Positions 34,296 to 43,921 of a stretch of 64,000 nucleotides of DNA are shown here, one piece after another. Both the position numbers and the translations under genes were made by a program. Source of the DNA: Paenibacillus silvae (GTDB taxonomy: Bacteria > Bacillota > Bacilli > Paenibacillales > Paenibacillaceae). Positions within the stretch are counted from its first letter, which is position 1. Each line of letters begins with the position of its first letter. The stretch lies in assembly GCF_014639235.1 (NCBI RefSeq), contig NZ_BMFU01000002.1, positions 62,001-126,000 of the forward strand. Reading direction: 5' to 3'. The notes under the pieces were generated by a model. The model was not told the DNA's origin. It ran no database searches and saw only the letters and a list, made by a program, of their open reading frames with translations.

Positions 34296-35824
34296 TAAAA
34301 AAAGGTATTACGCGGCAGATTGTGCTGCATTATTTTATTGTAGTATTTCTCGCACTTGTACTGGTTGAATTTGTGTTTATGCTGGCCGTGCAGCGGTTTT
34401 ATTACGAGAGTATCTACAATACGATTAGCACCCACATCACCAACAACAGAGACTTTCTTGAGCCGATTGCCAGAGCGAGCAACGGAGAGGACGGCAATAA
34501 CAATCTTTCCAGATTGCTCGTTCGTCTTGCGTTAGACAACACCGAGCTGGAGATTCTGGATCTGAACGGGCGGGTGTTAGCAAGTTCGACAGCATTTGAA
34601 TCAGATCGGGCAGTGCTGCAGACAAGTGATATTATGCAGGCGCTGAACGGCGATATGGGACGCTGGATCGGCAGGCAGCCGAATACGGGTGAATCGGTCA
34701 TGGCTGTGGCTAACAAATTCGATCTGGGCGGGGAGAACACGTACATTGTACGTTATCTGACCTCTCTGGAATCGGTCAACTCGAAGCTGCTCGTCATGGG
34801 GCTGCTGGCTATTGCGGTCGGTGTTGGCGTACTTGCCATCGTGTTAATTATAAGTATAGGTATGGCTAACTCGATTGTACGTCCAATCAACAGCATTACA
34901 GCGGTATCCGCACAGATGGCGAAAGGCCGGCTGGATGTGCGAGTCAAGGGGAATTACAAACACGAGCTCGGGGAACTGGCTTCAACGCTGAATTTCATGG
35001 CCCATGAAATTGTGCGCAGTAACCAGATCAAGGATGACTTTATTTCCTCCATATCACATGAACTGCGAACGCCTCTGACCAGTATCAAAGGATGGAGTGA
35101 GACACTCGACTCGGGCGGGTATGACCCGGAAGAGACACGCATCGGTATGGGAATCATCGCCAAGGAAACCGAGCGGCTGATTGGGCTTGTGGAGGAAATG
35201 CTTGATTTCTCCAAGCTGCAGCAAAATCAGATGAAGCTGGTTAAAGGGACAGTGAATATCCGTGAGGTTGTACAGGAGACTATGCTGAATGTGTGGGCCA
35301 AAGCCGAACAAAAGCAGGTTCATCTGAAGCTGGAGACGGATGAGACGCGTGCCTACAATGTGTATGGCGACGGGAATCGTCTGAAGCAGGTCTTTCTGAA
35401 TATCGTCGACAATGCGATCAAGTTCTCGCATGAGAATTCCTGGATCTTTCTGTCTGTCAAAGAGGAGAAAGGGCAGATTGTTGCAGCTGTTCAGGATACG
35501 GGAATCGGCATTAGCGAGGAGCATTTAATCAAGGTAAGAGATCGCTTTTTCCAGGTCAACCATCAAAATGGTGGAACCGGGCTCGGGCTTGCCATCACAC
35601 AAGAACTTGTGGAGCTTCATGAGGGTACCATTACGATGCAAAGCGAGCTTGGATCAGGAACAACGGTTACAGTAACCTTGCCTATGCTTAACGAGGAGAA
35701 TTCGCTGGCGGAACAAAGTGTGATAATGACAGAGCCTGAAGTGAAGCCTGAATCGGGCAATACTTTTGCTCAGTCGGAGCATCAGCATTCAGCTCAAGAC
35801 TCGTCTGATCAAGAGAAGAAATGA
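34292..35824 (+). CDS. Sensor histidine kinase
   Basis: 510 residues. Membrane helix 1 (about 12-34), extracellular sensor domain of some 125 residues, helix 2 (about 165-192), HAMP (about 190-245), HisKA with phospho-acceptor His in ISHELRTPLTSIKGW (about residue 262), and an ATPase domain with N box DNAIKFSH, G1 DTGIGIS and G2 GTGLGLAI. A Ser/Glu-rich tail of about 40 residues follows. The start overlaps the regulator stop. The extracellular domain may interact with the lipoprotein encoded two genes upstream. Followed by a strong terminator. Confidence 0.93.
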   Translation: MIKKGITRQIVLHYFIVVFLALVLVEFVFMLAVQRFYYESIYNTISTHITNNRDFLEPIARASNGEDGNNNLSRLLVRLALDNTELEILDLNGRVLASSTAFESDRAVLQTSDIMQALNGDMGRWIGRQPNTGESVMAVANKFDLGGENTYIVRYLTSLESVNSKLLVMGLLAIAVGVGVLAIVLIISIGMANSIVRPINSITAVSAQMAKGRLDVRVKGNYKHELGELASTLNFMAHEIVRSNQIKDDFISSISHELRTPLTSIKGWSETLDSGGYDPEETRIGMGIIAKETERLIGLVEEMLDFSKLQQNQMKLVKGTVNIREVVQETMLNVWAKAEQKQVHLKLETDETRAYNVYGDGNRLKQVFLNIVDNAIKFSHENSWIFLSVKEEKGQIVAAVQDTGIGISEEHLIKVRDRFFQVNHQNGGTGLGLAITQELVELHEGTITMQSELGSGTTVTVTLPMLNEENSLAEQSVIMTEPEVKPESGNTFAQSEHQHSAQDSSDQEKK

Positions 35825-35870
35825 TCATTGTGGGTTAATCTCACTTACCAGGATGATATAGAGAAAAACG

Positions 35871-35898
35871 AAAGGCGAGCCGTCATGGCTCGCCTTTT
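35871..35898 (+). terminator. Terminator of the two-component operon
   Basis: AAAGGCGAGCC/GGCTCGCCTTT with a GTCAT loop, ten or more base pairs, then TTTT. Confidence 0.9.
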
Positions 35899-35961
35899 AT
35901 CATATCGCATGTTCTTATGTTGTTATTCATGTCTAAATCCTTAAAATGCCAAGTCCATACA

Positions 35962-37188
35962 TTATGAGGATAATCCACCTGTGCGGAGACGACCGCTTTT
36001 TTCGTAAACCTCTTTCAGTATACGTACCGGCTGTGTGCGAACAGCTGGTTTAGGTGCTATGACCTCATTTGGTCCAACGACCACAATTTCATCGGCTGTA
36101 CCTTTAACAATGGCACCGTCTTTGATGATGGCTCCTTCACCGATAATGGCACGTTCAATATGAACGCCGCGGCCTACGCGTGCATTTGGCATAATAACAC
36201 TGTCAAGCACTTCGGAGCCTTTGCCAACTTCTGCACCACAGAAAATGACGGAGCGCTCTGCTCGGCCTTCAATGGCACAAGAGTCGTGAACCATAGAGGA
36301 GATATGCTCCACTTGTGGTTGTCTTGTTTTGATTGCACTCGGTTTAGAGCGCCATTCGCGGGTAAACATCGGCCAGTCTTCTCGCTGAAGGCTCCAGTTC
36401 TCCTCGTTGTACAGCAGATCCATATGTGCATCCCAAAGACTTTTCACCGTGCCAACATCTTTCCAATACCCATCAAAGTTGTAAACGTAAAGAGAGTTTG
36501 TTTCATTTAACATCTGCGGGATGACATCCTTGCCAAAATCATGACTTGAGTTTGGATTCGCAGCATCTTCAAGCAAATGTCGTTTCAAATATTGCCAATT
36601 AAACATGTAAATACCCATAGAAGCGAGGTTGCTTTTTGGTTCCGCAGGTTTCTCGGCAAATTCAGTTACGCGCAGATTTTCATCTGCGGCCATAATACCA
36701 AAACGATGTGCTTCTTTCCACGGCACTTCCATAACGGAAATCGTCGCAGCAGCGTTGTTCGCCTGGTGTGCCTCAAGCATCTCGCGATAGTTCATATGAT
36801 ATATGTGATCACCCGACAAAATCAGCACATTTTCGGGATTTTGCTGGTCAATATAGTCCATATTTTTGAATATGGCATCCGCAGTTCCCAAGTATTCGTC
36901 ATTTCCTGTATGATAAGATGGAAGCAAGGAGATTCCAGTCTTTTTTGAATCACCATGTGACCATGGCTCTCCTTGACCAATATGTTCGTGCAGCGAATCC
37001 GCCTGGTACTGCGTCAGAACTCCTACAGTGTCGATGCCTGAGTTAACGCAGTTACTGAGAGGAAAATCGATGATACGGTAGTGCCCGCCAAACGGTACAG
37101 CGGGTTTTGCAATTCTCGAGGTTAAAGGAGCTAATCGCTTTCCTTCTCCTCCCGCCAACAGCATAGCGATGCAATCTTTATTAAACAT
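35962..37188 (-). CDS. glgC: Glucose-1-phosphate adenylyltransferase
   Basis: 408 residues. Makes ADP-glucose, the committed step of glycogen synthesis. MLLAGGEGKRLAPLTSRIAKPAVPFGG at residues 9-35 includes the nucleotide-binding Arg and Lys region; IDFPLSNCVNSGI, ILSGDHIYHMNY, FAEKPAEPKS (substrate Lys) and a C-terminal left-handed beta helix (VIMPNARVGRGVHIERAIIGEG pattern) are visible. Start at 37188 follows GGGAGGG; the frame extends ten codons further. Divergent from glgBA, with control sequences for both in the 196-base gap. No glgD is seen. Confidence 0.95.
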   Translation of the reverse strand: MFNKDCIAMLLAGGEGKRLAPLTSRIAKPAVPFGGHYRIIDFPLSNCVNSGIDTVGVLTQYQADSLHEHIGQGEPWSHGDSKKTGISLLPSYHTGNDEYLGTADAIFKNMDYIDQQNPENVLILSGDHIYHMNYREMLEAHQANNAAATISVMEVPWKEAHRFGIMAADENLRVTEFAEKPAEPKSNLASMGIYMFNWQYLKRHLLEDAANPNSSHDFGKDVIPQMLNETNSLYVYNFDGYWKDVGTVKSLWDAHMDLLYNEENWSLQREDWPMFTREWRSKPSAIKTRQPQVEHISSMVHDSCAIEGRAERSVIFCGAEVGKGSEVLDSVIMPNARVGRGVHIERAIIGEGAIIKDGAIVKGTADEIVVVGPNEVIAPKPAVRTQPVRILKEVYEKSGRLRTGGLSS

Positions 37189-37384
37189 GATCGTTTCCCT
37201 CCCAAAATATTTGTGCATTGTAGTACATTAGTAAACGAAAGCAGGACTTGTGAAACTATTGTTATTGTAAAAATTCTGAAAAACTACATCATTTTTTTAA
37301 ATAACGCATTTTTCTTTTCAACTTGGCTAAAATGGGGTAATGGTTAGCGTTATATCTATTTTCTGGAGAAAAGAAGGTGATCTC

Positions 37385-39424
37385 TTGGCTATTCAACCGC
37401 TGACACATCCGGATATTTCGCCGGAGCATATTTATTTATTTCATGAAGGCAATCTTCATCACAGTTATCGAATGTTGGGCGCGCAGCCTGAGACTCGCGA
37501 TCACCGTCAAGGGTTCCGCTTTACCGTGTGGGCACCAAACGCCGTAGAAGTTGGACTGGCTATGGACCGTAATGGGTGGAAGGGTGAAATGGAACCATTA
37601 TATAAGATACCCGAATCAGGATTTTGGAGTCGTTTTTTTCCGGGAATTGAAGAAGGTACTTTATACAAATTTCGCATTTTAACGGAAGACGGCACCGAAA
37701 TGCTCAAAGCCGACCCTTATGCATTTCAGGCCGAGGTTCGCCCTCAAACGGCATCCGTTACAAGCTCGATCCAAGGCTATAAATGGAATGACGGTGCTTG
37801 GAGACGCAAGCAACGCATGATCTACAATAAGCCTTTACATATTTATGAAATGCATCTGGGTACCTGGAAGCGGAAGGACGACGGAAGTTTATACAGCTAT
37901 CGTGAGATGGCAGACTTGCTCGTTCCTTATTTATTGGAGATGAATTACACTCATGTCGAAATGATGCCGCTCAGTGAACATCCGTATGATCTGTCCTGGG
38001 GATACCAAAACACCGGGTTTTACGCGCCAACCAGCCGTTATGGGCATCCAAAAGATCTGATGTATCTGGTGGATACTTTACATCAGGCGGGTATTGGCGT
38101 ATTGCTTGATTGGGTACCTGCTCATTTTGCCAAGGATGCACATGGTCTGCGTTTGTTCGACGGAACACCGCTGTATGAATACGCAGATCCGATGTTAGCC
38201 GAGAAGCCGGGATGGGGCACACTCAGCTTTGATTATTCCAAACCGGAGGTTCGTTCATTTCTCATCTCCAATGCATTGTATTGGCTGGAAATGTATCATT
38301 TTGACGGACTTCGGGTAGATGCGGTAACAAGCATGCTGAGACTTGATTTTGAAAAGCAGCCCGGTCAGTATCGTACCAATGACGAAGGGGGCCTGGAAAA
38401 CAAAGAAGCGGTAGCCTTTTTACAGCAATTAAATACTACGGTTTTTGAATATTTTCCCTATGCCTTAATGATGGCTGAAGAATCCAGTGCATGGCCGATG
38501 GTTACGATGCCGGTGGACAAAGGCGGTCTGGGCTTCAACTATAAGTGGAACATGGGCTGGATGAACGATACGCTGGACTACATGGAATCTGACTTTCATG
38601 AACGTGCTTCCAAACACCATTTGCTGACATTCCCGGTTGTATACTCCTTTTCTGAAAATTATGTGCTTCCTCTGTCTCATGACGAGGTGGTGCATGGTAA
38701 AAAGTCACTTCTGAACAAAATGCCAGGAAGTTATGAGCAGAAATTCGCGGGTATGCGCGCGTTTCTCGGTTATTTCATGACATTCCCGGGCAAAAAGCTG
38801 TTATTCATGGGCGGAGAGTTCGGCCAGTTCATCGAATGGAAAGATGAGGATCAACTGGACTGGTTTTTGCTCGATTATGACAGTCACCGCAGCCTGCACA
38901 GGTATGCACGGGAGCTGTCTAATCTGTACATCCGTGAAAAAGCTTTTTGGGAGCTTGATCATTCCTTTGACGGTTATGAATGGATCACTCCGGATGATCA
39001 GGGCCAAAGTGTCATTTCATACGTACGCAAAGGAAAAAAACCTGCGGATACACTCCTGGTGCTCATTAATTTCCAGCCTGTCAAAAGGGAGCGTTACCGG
39101 ATTGGCGTCATGCGTCCCGGTATGTATACCGAAGTTCTGAACAGTGATCATATCGATTACGGTGGTTCAGGGATAACTAATAATATGCAGTTGCCTACGC
39201 AAAAGATTCCTTTTCACGGGCATGGACACAGTCTGGAACTGGATTTGCCGCCGCTCAGCGTTGTCATTTTAAAGAAGATGACACGTCGGAAAACGGAGCC
39301 CGGCGCTGAAGGTAGCGCTTCCGTGAAATCGAAAAAAAATACAGAAAAAAAAGAGAAAAAGACCAAAGTGAAAGCTATTCCGGAGGACAGCACGCTTAAG
39401 CCAAAAAGGGGGACAAAAGCATGA
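37385..39424 (+). CDS. glgB: 1,4-alpha-glucan branching enzyme
   Basis: 679 residues. N-terminal CBM48 domain (about 25-110, FRFTVWAPNAVEVGLA), GH13 barrel with DYTHVEMMPLSEHPYD-like first region, nucleophile Asp in GLRVDAVTSM (about residue 313), acid Glu in MMAEESSA (about 366) and SHDEVVHGKKS. The last 45 residues are a Lys/Glu/Thr-rich tail (KKNTEKKEKKTKVK) beyond the usual end. The TTG at 37385 with AAGGTG upstream is preferred to the ATG at 37340. It introduces alpha-1,6 branches into glycogen. Overlaps glgA (ATGA). Confidence 0.93.
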   Translation: MAIQPLTHPDISPEHIYLFHEGNLHHSYRMLGAQPETRDHRQGFRFTVWAPNAVEVGLAMDRNGWKGEMEPLYKIPESGFWSRFFPGIEEGTLYKFRILTEDGTEMLKADPYAFQAEVRPQTASVTSSIQGYKWNDGAWRRKQRMIYNKPLHIYEMHLGTWKRKDDGSLYSYREMADLLVPYLLEMNYTHVEMMPLSEHPYDLSWGYQNTGFYAPTSRYGHPKDLMYLVDTLHQAGIGVLLDWVPAHFAKDAHGLRLFDGTPLYEYADPMLAEKPGWGTLSFDYSKPEVRSFLISNALYWLEMYHFDGLRVDAVTSMLRLDFEKQPGQYRTNDEGGLENKEAVAFLQQLNTTVFEYFPYALMMAEESSAWPMVTMPVDKGGLGFNYKWNMGWMNDTLDYMESDFHERASKHHLLTFPVVYSFSENYVLPLSHDEVVHGKKSLLNKMPGSYEQKFAGMRAFLGYFMTFPGKKLLFMGGEFGQFIEWKDEDQLDWFLLDYDSHRSLHRYARELSNLYIREKAFWELDHSFDGYEWITPDDQGQSVISYVRKGKKPADTLLVLINFQPVKRERYRIGVMRPGMYTEVLNSDHIDYGGSGITNNMQLPTQKIPFHGHGHSLELDLPPLSVVILKKMTRRKTEPGAEGSASVKSKKNTEKKEKKTKVKAIPEDSTLKPKRGTKA

Positions 39425-40851
39425 ACATTTTATTTGCCGCAGCGGAAGCACATCCGTTTATTAAAACAGGAGGACTTGCCGATGTCATCGGTGCTCTGCC
39501 TCAGGCCTTGAAAAAAAATGGAGCAGATGTACGAGTGATCCTTCCGAAGTACAAAGGTATTCCTGACGAATACAAACAGGCGATGAAGCCTGTGCTTGTA
39601 ACGGATGTTCCGCTGGGTTGGCGCAGACCCTATTGCGGGATTGAAATGCTGGAGCATGATGGAATTCCGGTCTACTTTGTAGATAATGAGTATTATTTTG
39701 CAAGGGACGGGGTTTATGGATATATGGATGATGGGGAGAGGTTTGCATTTTTTAACCGGGCTGTGCTGGAGGTGCTGCCGCAGCTAGGTTTCAAGCCAGA
39801 TGTTCTGCACACGCATGACTGGCATGCGGGCATGATCCCACTGCTTTTGAAGGCACATTATGCCCACGATTCGTTCTATAGTGAGATGCGAACGGTGTTC
39901 ACTATACATAATTTGCTGTATCAAGGCGTGTTTCCGCACGAATTGTTTACCGAGATACTGGAACTGGATGACCGTTATTTCACGATGGATGGAGCTGAAT
40001 ATTATGGCAATGTGAATTTTCTGAAAACTGGAATTGTGTTCTCGGATCATGTGACAACCGTAAGCCCCACTTACGCAAGAGAGGTGCAGACCTCACATTA
40101 CGGATACGGGCTGGACGGACTGCTCAGCTCATTGGGAGACCGTTTTAGTGGCATAGTGAACGGGATTGATACGAAAAGTTATAATCCGGCAACCGATAAT
40201 AAAATTGCTGTTAAATATAGAACCAGTCTGTCCAAAAAGGTTGAAAATAAAATCGAGCTGCAAAAGGAGCTGGGACTTCCCGTTCGCCCGGATGCTCCTC
40301 TGATGGTGATGGTGACAAGACTTGTGGATTCAAAGGGTCTGGACCTCGTATGTCGTGTCCTGGATGAACTGCTTTATTATGATGATATTCAATTTGCGGT
40401 GCTGGGCACTGGAGATGAAGCATATGAGCATTGGTTCCGGGAAGCGGCCAACCGATATCCTCTCAAAATGTCTGCGCAAATTACGTTTAACGATGGTTTG
40501 TCTCGCCGCTTCTACGCAGGAAGTGATATTTTCCTGATGCCATCAAAGTTTGAGCCATGTGGAATCAGCCAGCTGCTGGCACTGCGTTATGGCAGTGTAC
40601 CGCTGGTAAGGGAAACTGGAGGGCTTAATGATACAGTGCAGGCCTATAATGAGTTTACAGGGGAAGGGAACGGCTTTTCCTTTACGAATTTCAATGCCCA
40701 CGATATGATGAACACCATTCGCCGTGCAGAGGATTTCTATCGTCAGCCAGATCACTGGAAAAAAATTGTTAAAAATGCGATGGGTGGAGAGTACAGCTGG
40801 GATGTATCAGCAGAGGAATACATGGAAATTTACCGTCGTATTCAGGTTTAG
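39421..40851 (+). CDS. glgA: Glycogen synthase
   Basis: 476 residues, GT5 family. Extends glycogen from ADP-glucose. N-terminal ADP-glucose site FIKTGGLADVIGALP (residues 15-29), VLHTHDWHAGMIP (about 128), GIVNGID (about 243), and the C-terminal motif PSKFEPCGISQLLALRYG with the catalytic Glu (about 376). Start overlaps the glgB stop. The order glgB-glgA with glgC divergent differs from the single B. subtilis glgBCDAP operon; no phosphorylase gene is present. Confidence 0.95.
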   Translation: MNILFAAAEAHPFIKTGGLADVIGALPQALKKNGADVRVILPKYKGIPDEYKQAMKPVLVTDVPLGWRRPYCGIEMLEHDGIPVYFVDNEYYFARDGVYGYMDDGERFAFFNRAVLEVLPQLGFKPDVLHTHDWHAGMIPLLLKAHYAHDSFYSEMRTVFTIHNLLYQGVFPHELFTEILELDDRYFTMDGAEYYGNVNFLKTGIVFSDHVTTVSPTYAREVQTSHYGYGLDGLLSSLGDRFSGIVNGIDTKSYNPATDNKIAVKYRTSLSKKVENKIELQKELGLPVRPDAPLMVMVTRLVDSKGLDLVCRVLDELLYYDDIQFAVLGTGDEAYEHWFREAANRYPLKMSAQITFNDGLSRRFYAGSDIFLMPSKFEPCGISQLLALRYGSVPLVRETGGLNDTVQAYNEFTGEGNGFSFTNFNAHDMMNTIRRAEDFYRQPDHWKKIVKNAMGGEYSWDVSAEEYMEIYRRIQV

Positions 40852-40900
40852 ATCATTTCGTAGGGCTTGCCTTGTTTATACTGAAAGAGCTTTAGTATTG

Positions 40901-40925
40901 CCGCAGTGTTGAAACTGCGGTTTTT
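40901..40925 (+). terminator. Terminator of glgBA
   Basis: CCGCAGT/ACTGCGG stem with a GTTGAA loop, then TTTTTCC. Confidence 0.85.
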
Positions 40926-40993
40926 CCATTTCACAGCATGTTTGGAGTGAGCTAGAAGGCTGTTTGATGAAGTCGGAATGGTGAAAATCGAAA

Positions 40994-41061
40994 AGAGTTA
41001 GCTTGAAATGAGAACAGCTGTGAATTAAATAATTCTTGTCTGTTCATTTCAAACTAACTCT
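40994..41061 (-). terminator. Long hairpin downstream of the M20 peptidase
   Basis: An inverted repeat of about 22 bases per arm (AGAGTTAG-C-TTGAAATGA on one side, matching on the other with small differences) around a loop that itself can fold (GAATTA/TAATTC-like). On the minus strand it is followed by TTTTCGATTTTC, so it can end the peptidase transcript, but it is much longer than other terminators here. Confidence 0.6.
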
Positions 41062-41081
41062 AATCTTAGTGAGGTGGCTGC

Positions 41082-42257
41082 TTACCGAACGGCCTGCTCG
41101 AATTCTGCGCGAATAGCTTGCAGCAGCTCGGGTTGGTTGATAACGTCAAACGCAGTTCCGGCAAGTGCTTTGGCGCCAAGAATCATGCCATCCAGGGCAC
41201 GCTCTTGCAAGGCGAGATCACGGAATTCAATCGAGTGCAGCGTATGCACTTCGTCCACCACTTTGATGTAAGGGTGGATGGCTGGACAACGCAGCGATAC
41301 GTTGCCGATATCCATCGAGCCATGATCGTTTCCGCTAATAATCTCTTCCTCCGGAATGCCAAGCTCGATCAGATTATGGCTGAACGCGTTAGAAAAGATT
41401 TCATTGGTTACCATCTCATCATAAGACGTTTCGTAATTGGATGTTACGAGCCTGCAGCCTGTCTGGAGAGCGGCTCCTTGTGCAATTTGAATGACACGTT
41501 CGGTTAACACGTTTAATTCCTTGCGGGTAGCAGCGCGAACGTAAAACTGAGCGGAGGCATAATCCGGGATGATGTTTGCCGCTTGTCCGCCGCTGTTAAT
41601 AATGCCATGAATGCGAACGCTGCTTTTGACCTGCTGACGGTACGCGTTTATTCCGTTAAAGGTTTGAATAACAGCATCCAGTGCATTGATACCTTCATGC
41701 GGGCTGGCAGCAGCGTGGGAAGCTTTTCCGTGAAACTCGAATTGCACCGCATCAATCGCAAGAGAGCTGCCTGATTTTTCATACGCATAGAACGGATGGG
41801 CCATCAGGGCTACATCACATGTATCGAATAAACCGGCTTCCGCCATTGGAACCTTCGCTCCACGTGTTTCCTCTGCAGGTGTACCAAAAACTTTAATTGT
41901 TCCGCCCAATTCGTCAAGAACAGCTTTCAAGCCGACAGCTGCACCGAGGCTCATCATGCAGATCAGATGGTGACCACAGGCATGGCCGATCTCAGGCAAG
42001 GCGTCGTACTCACAGAGCAGCGCAATCGTAGGGCCGGGTTTGCTAGCAGTGTAAGTTCCGATGAAGGCAGTCTCCAGCCCAAGGACCGGAGCTTGAACTT
42101 CAAATCCATGATAGGAAAGTTCTTCCTTCAGACGGGCAGAGGCTAAATATTCTTCATTTCCAAGTTCAGGATGTGCTCCAATATATGATGAAATGTCTTT
42201 GAAACGGGAAGCATATTGATCAATCACGTTAAATATTCGGTTTTTATCTGGTGTCAT
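41082..42257 (-). CDS. M20-family amidohydrolase/peptidase
   Basis: 391 residues. Metal ligands are visible in CEYDALPEIGHACGHHL (about residues 90-106) and PAEETRGAKVP (about 135), and the dimerisation domain contains FHGKASHAAASPHEGINALDAV (about 180-200). The group acts on N-acyl amino acids, aminobenzoyl-glutamate or dipeptides (AbgB or ACY1L2-like). Start at 42257 after AAAGGAG; an open frame to 42341 has no site. It is divergent from an amino acid ABC transporter, so it may release an amino acid from an imported conjugate. That link is inference. Confidence 0.88.
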   Translation of the reverse strand: MTPDKNRIFNVIDQYASRFKDISSYIGAHPELGNEEYLASARLKEELSYHGFEVQAPVLGLETAFIGTYTASKPGPTIALLCEYDALPEIGHACGHHLICMMSLGAAVGLKAVLDELGGTIKVFGTPAEETRGAKVPMAEAGLFDTCDVALMAHPFYAYEKSGSSLAIDAVQFEFHGKASHAAASPHEGINALDAVIQTFNGINAYRQQVKSSVRIHGIINSGGQAANIIPDYASAQFYVRAATRKELNVLTERVIQIAQGAALQTGCRLVTSNYETSYDEMVTNEIFSNAFSHNLIELGIPEEEIISGNDHGSMDIGNVSLRCPAIHPYIKVVDEVHTLHSIEFRDLALQERALDGMILGAKALAGTAFDVINQPELLQAIRAEFEQAVR

Positions 42258-42354
42258 AGTTAAACTCCTTTGGTAAATGAAAATGATTTTGTAATCATAA
42301 CATATTTGCAATGTTATTCTCAGAAACACATCAAAATTCAATCTCGAAAATGCA

Positions 42355-42383
42355 TTGCATAATCATGCATTGTACTTTATAAT
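42355..42383 (+). promoter_or_regulatory. Promoter of amino acid transporter operon
   Basis: TTGCAT at 42355-42360 and TATAAT at 42378-42383 with a 17-base spacer, about 75 bases before the TTG start. A palindrome TGACTCAGTCA at 42383-42393 overlaps the end of the -10, and related TGACTGA and ATCAGT pieces follow at 42403-42418; these may be an operator. Confidence 0.75.
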
Positions 42384-42457
42384 GACTCAGTCATCAACAC
42401 ATTGACTGACGAATCAGTACGTAAAAGTAATTATAGCATTGTAAGGGGAGAACAAGG

Positions 42458-43921
42458 TTGAAATTAATAAGTCGTTATACCGTAATGCTGTTAACGTTTC
42501 TTCTTTTTCTGACGGCGGCTGCACCTGCGGCGCTGGCGAGTGGAACTACAGACAGCTCAGGCGGCAAGAAGCTGGTGCTCGGGACGAGTGCCGATTTTGC
42601 ACCCTATGAATTTCACAAAGTAATTAATGGTAAAGATGAAATCGTGGGCTTTGATATTGCGATTGCCAAAGAAATAGCCAAGGATCTGGGAGCAGAGCTT
42701 GTCATCGAGGATATGGGCTTTGACGGACTCCTGCCTGCGCTGCAGAGCGGTCGTGTGGATCTTGTTGTCTCAGGCATGACACCAACGGATGAGCGTAAGC
42801 AGAGCATCGATTTCTCGGAACCATATTATAAATCAAAGCAGGTTGTACTGGTTCGTAGTGCGGACAAAGACAAGTACCCGGATATGAAGGCATTGGAGAA
42901 TGTCAAAATCGGTGTGCAAAAAGGTTCTATTCAAGAAACGATTGGACAAGGCATTCCTGGCGCAAAGCTGACTTCGTTGGATAAAATCTCTGATATCGTG
43001 CTGCAGCTGCAGACGAAACGTGTGGATGCAGCCATTGTAGAGGATACCGTAGCTGCCGGATACCTCGATGACATGATTGTGCTTGCACCGGCTGTTCCGG
43101 ACGAGGAGCAGGCTGAGGCTGCTGTCGGGATTCGTAAAGGTAATACGGAATTGTTAACTGCTGTAAACAAAACGTTAGACCGACTGAAAAGCGAAGACAA
43201 GATCAACCAGATGGTTACGGAAGCAAGTCTGCTGATGGCTGATAAAGTTAACAAGTCGCAGAACATTTTCCAATTATTCTGGCAGTATAAGGGCTTATAC
43301 GCAACAGGTATCGGCTATACACTGCTATTATCCGCTCTGGGTGTATTTTTCGGGGTAATCATCGGTTTGATTATCTGCCTGTTCCGTCTTCACAATATGG
43401 CAATTTTACGCTGGATCGGAACAACGTATGTTGAAGTGATACGGGGTACACCAATGCTGGTTCAACTCATGATCATCTACTATGGGGTGTCTTTAACTTT
43501 TGGAATCAACTTCACAGCGCTTCAAGCTGGTATAATGACGCTGTCCATCAACAGTGGTGCGTATCTTGCTGAAATTTTCCGTGCCGGTATTCAAGGTGTG
43601 GATCGTGGTCAGCTGGAAGCAGCTCGTTCACTCGGAATGGGCAGAGGCGCAGCGATGCGTTATATTATTTTGCCACAAGCCTTCAAGGCTGTGTTGCCGG
43701 CGATTGGTAACGAGTTTGTGACCATTATTAAAGAGTCCTCCATTATCTCCGTTATTGGTATGGTGGATATTATGTATCAGGCAAGTGTAGTTAAAAATCT
43801 TACATTCCAGGGTCTGAATCCGTTTATTATTGCGGCAGCAATTTACTTTGTTATGACATTTATTTTGTCCAAGTTGCTCGGACGATTGGAAAGGAAGTTG
43901 GGTGCAAGTGATAGACGTTAG
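42458..43921 (+). CDS. Amino acid ABC transporter, fused substrate-binding protein and permease
   Basis: 487 residues. Signal peptide (1-27, ending ALASG), a solute-binding domain of the amino acid type (about 36-260: ADFAPYEF, GFDIAIAKEIAKDLG, GRVDLVVSGMTPTDERK, VDAAIVED), then a permease domain of the HisMQ/GlnP type from about 275 (TLLLSALGVFFGVIIG, VIRGTPMLVQL, EAARSLGMGRGAAMRYIILPQAF). The fusion architecture is that of GlnP in lactic acid bacteria, which ties one or more binding domains to each permease. It works with the ATPase of the next gene, overlapping by 20 bases. TTG start after GGGGAG. Exact amino acid unknown. Confidence 0.92.
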   Translation: MKLISRYTVMLLTFLLFLTAAAPAALASGTTDSSGGKKLVLGTSADFAPYEFHKVINGKDEIVGFDIAIAKEIAKDLGAELVIEDMGFDGLLPALQSGRVDLVVSGMTPTDERKQSIDFSEPYYKSKQVVLVRSADKDKYPDMKALENVKIGVQKGSIQETIGQGIPGAKLTSLDKISDIVLQLQTKRVDAAIVEDTVAAGYLDDMIVLAPAVPDEEQAEAAVGIRKGNTELLTAVNKTLDRLKSEDKINQMVTEASLLMADKVNKSQNIFQLFWQYKGLYATGIGYTLLLSALGVFFGVIIGLIICLFRLHNMAILRWIGTTYVEVIRGTPMLVQLMIIYYGVSLTFGINFTALQAGIMTLSINSGAYLAEIFRAGIQGVDRGQLEAARSLGMGRGAAMRYIILPQAFKAVLPAIGNEFVTIIKESSIISVIGMVDIMYQASVVKNLTFQGLNPFIIAAAIYFVMTFILSKLLGRLERKLGASDRR

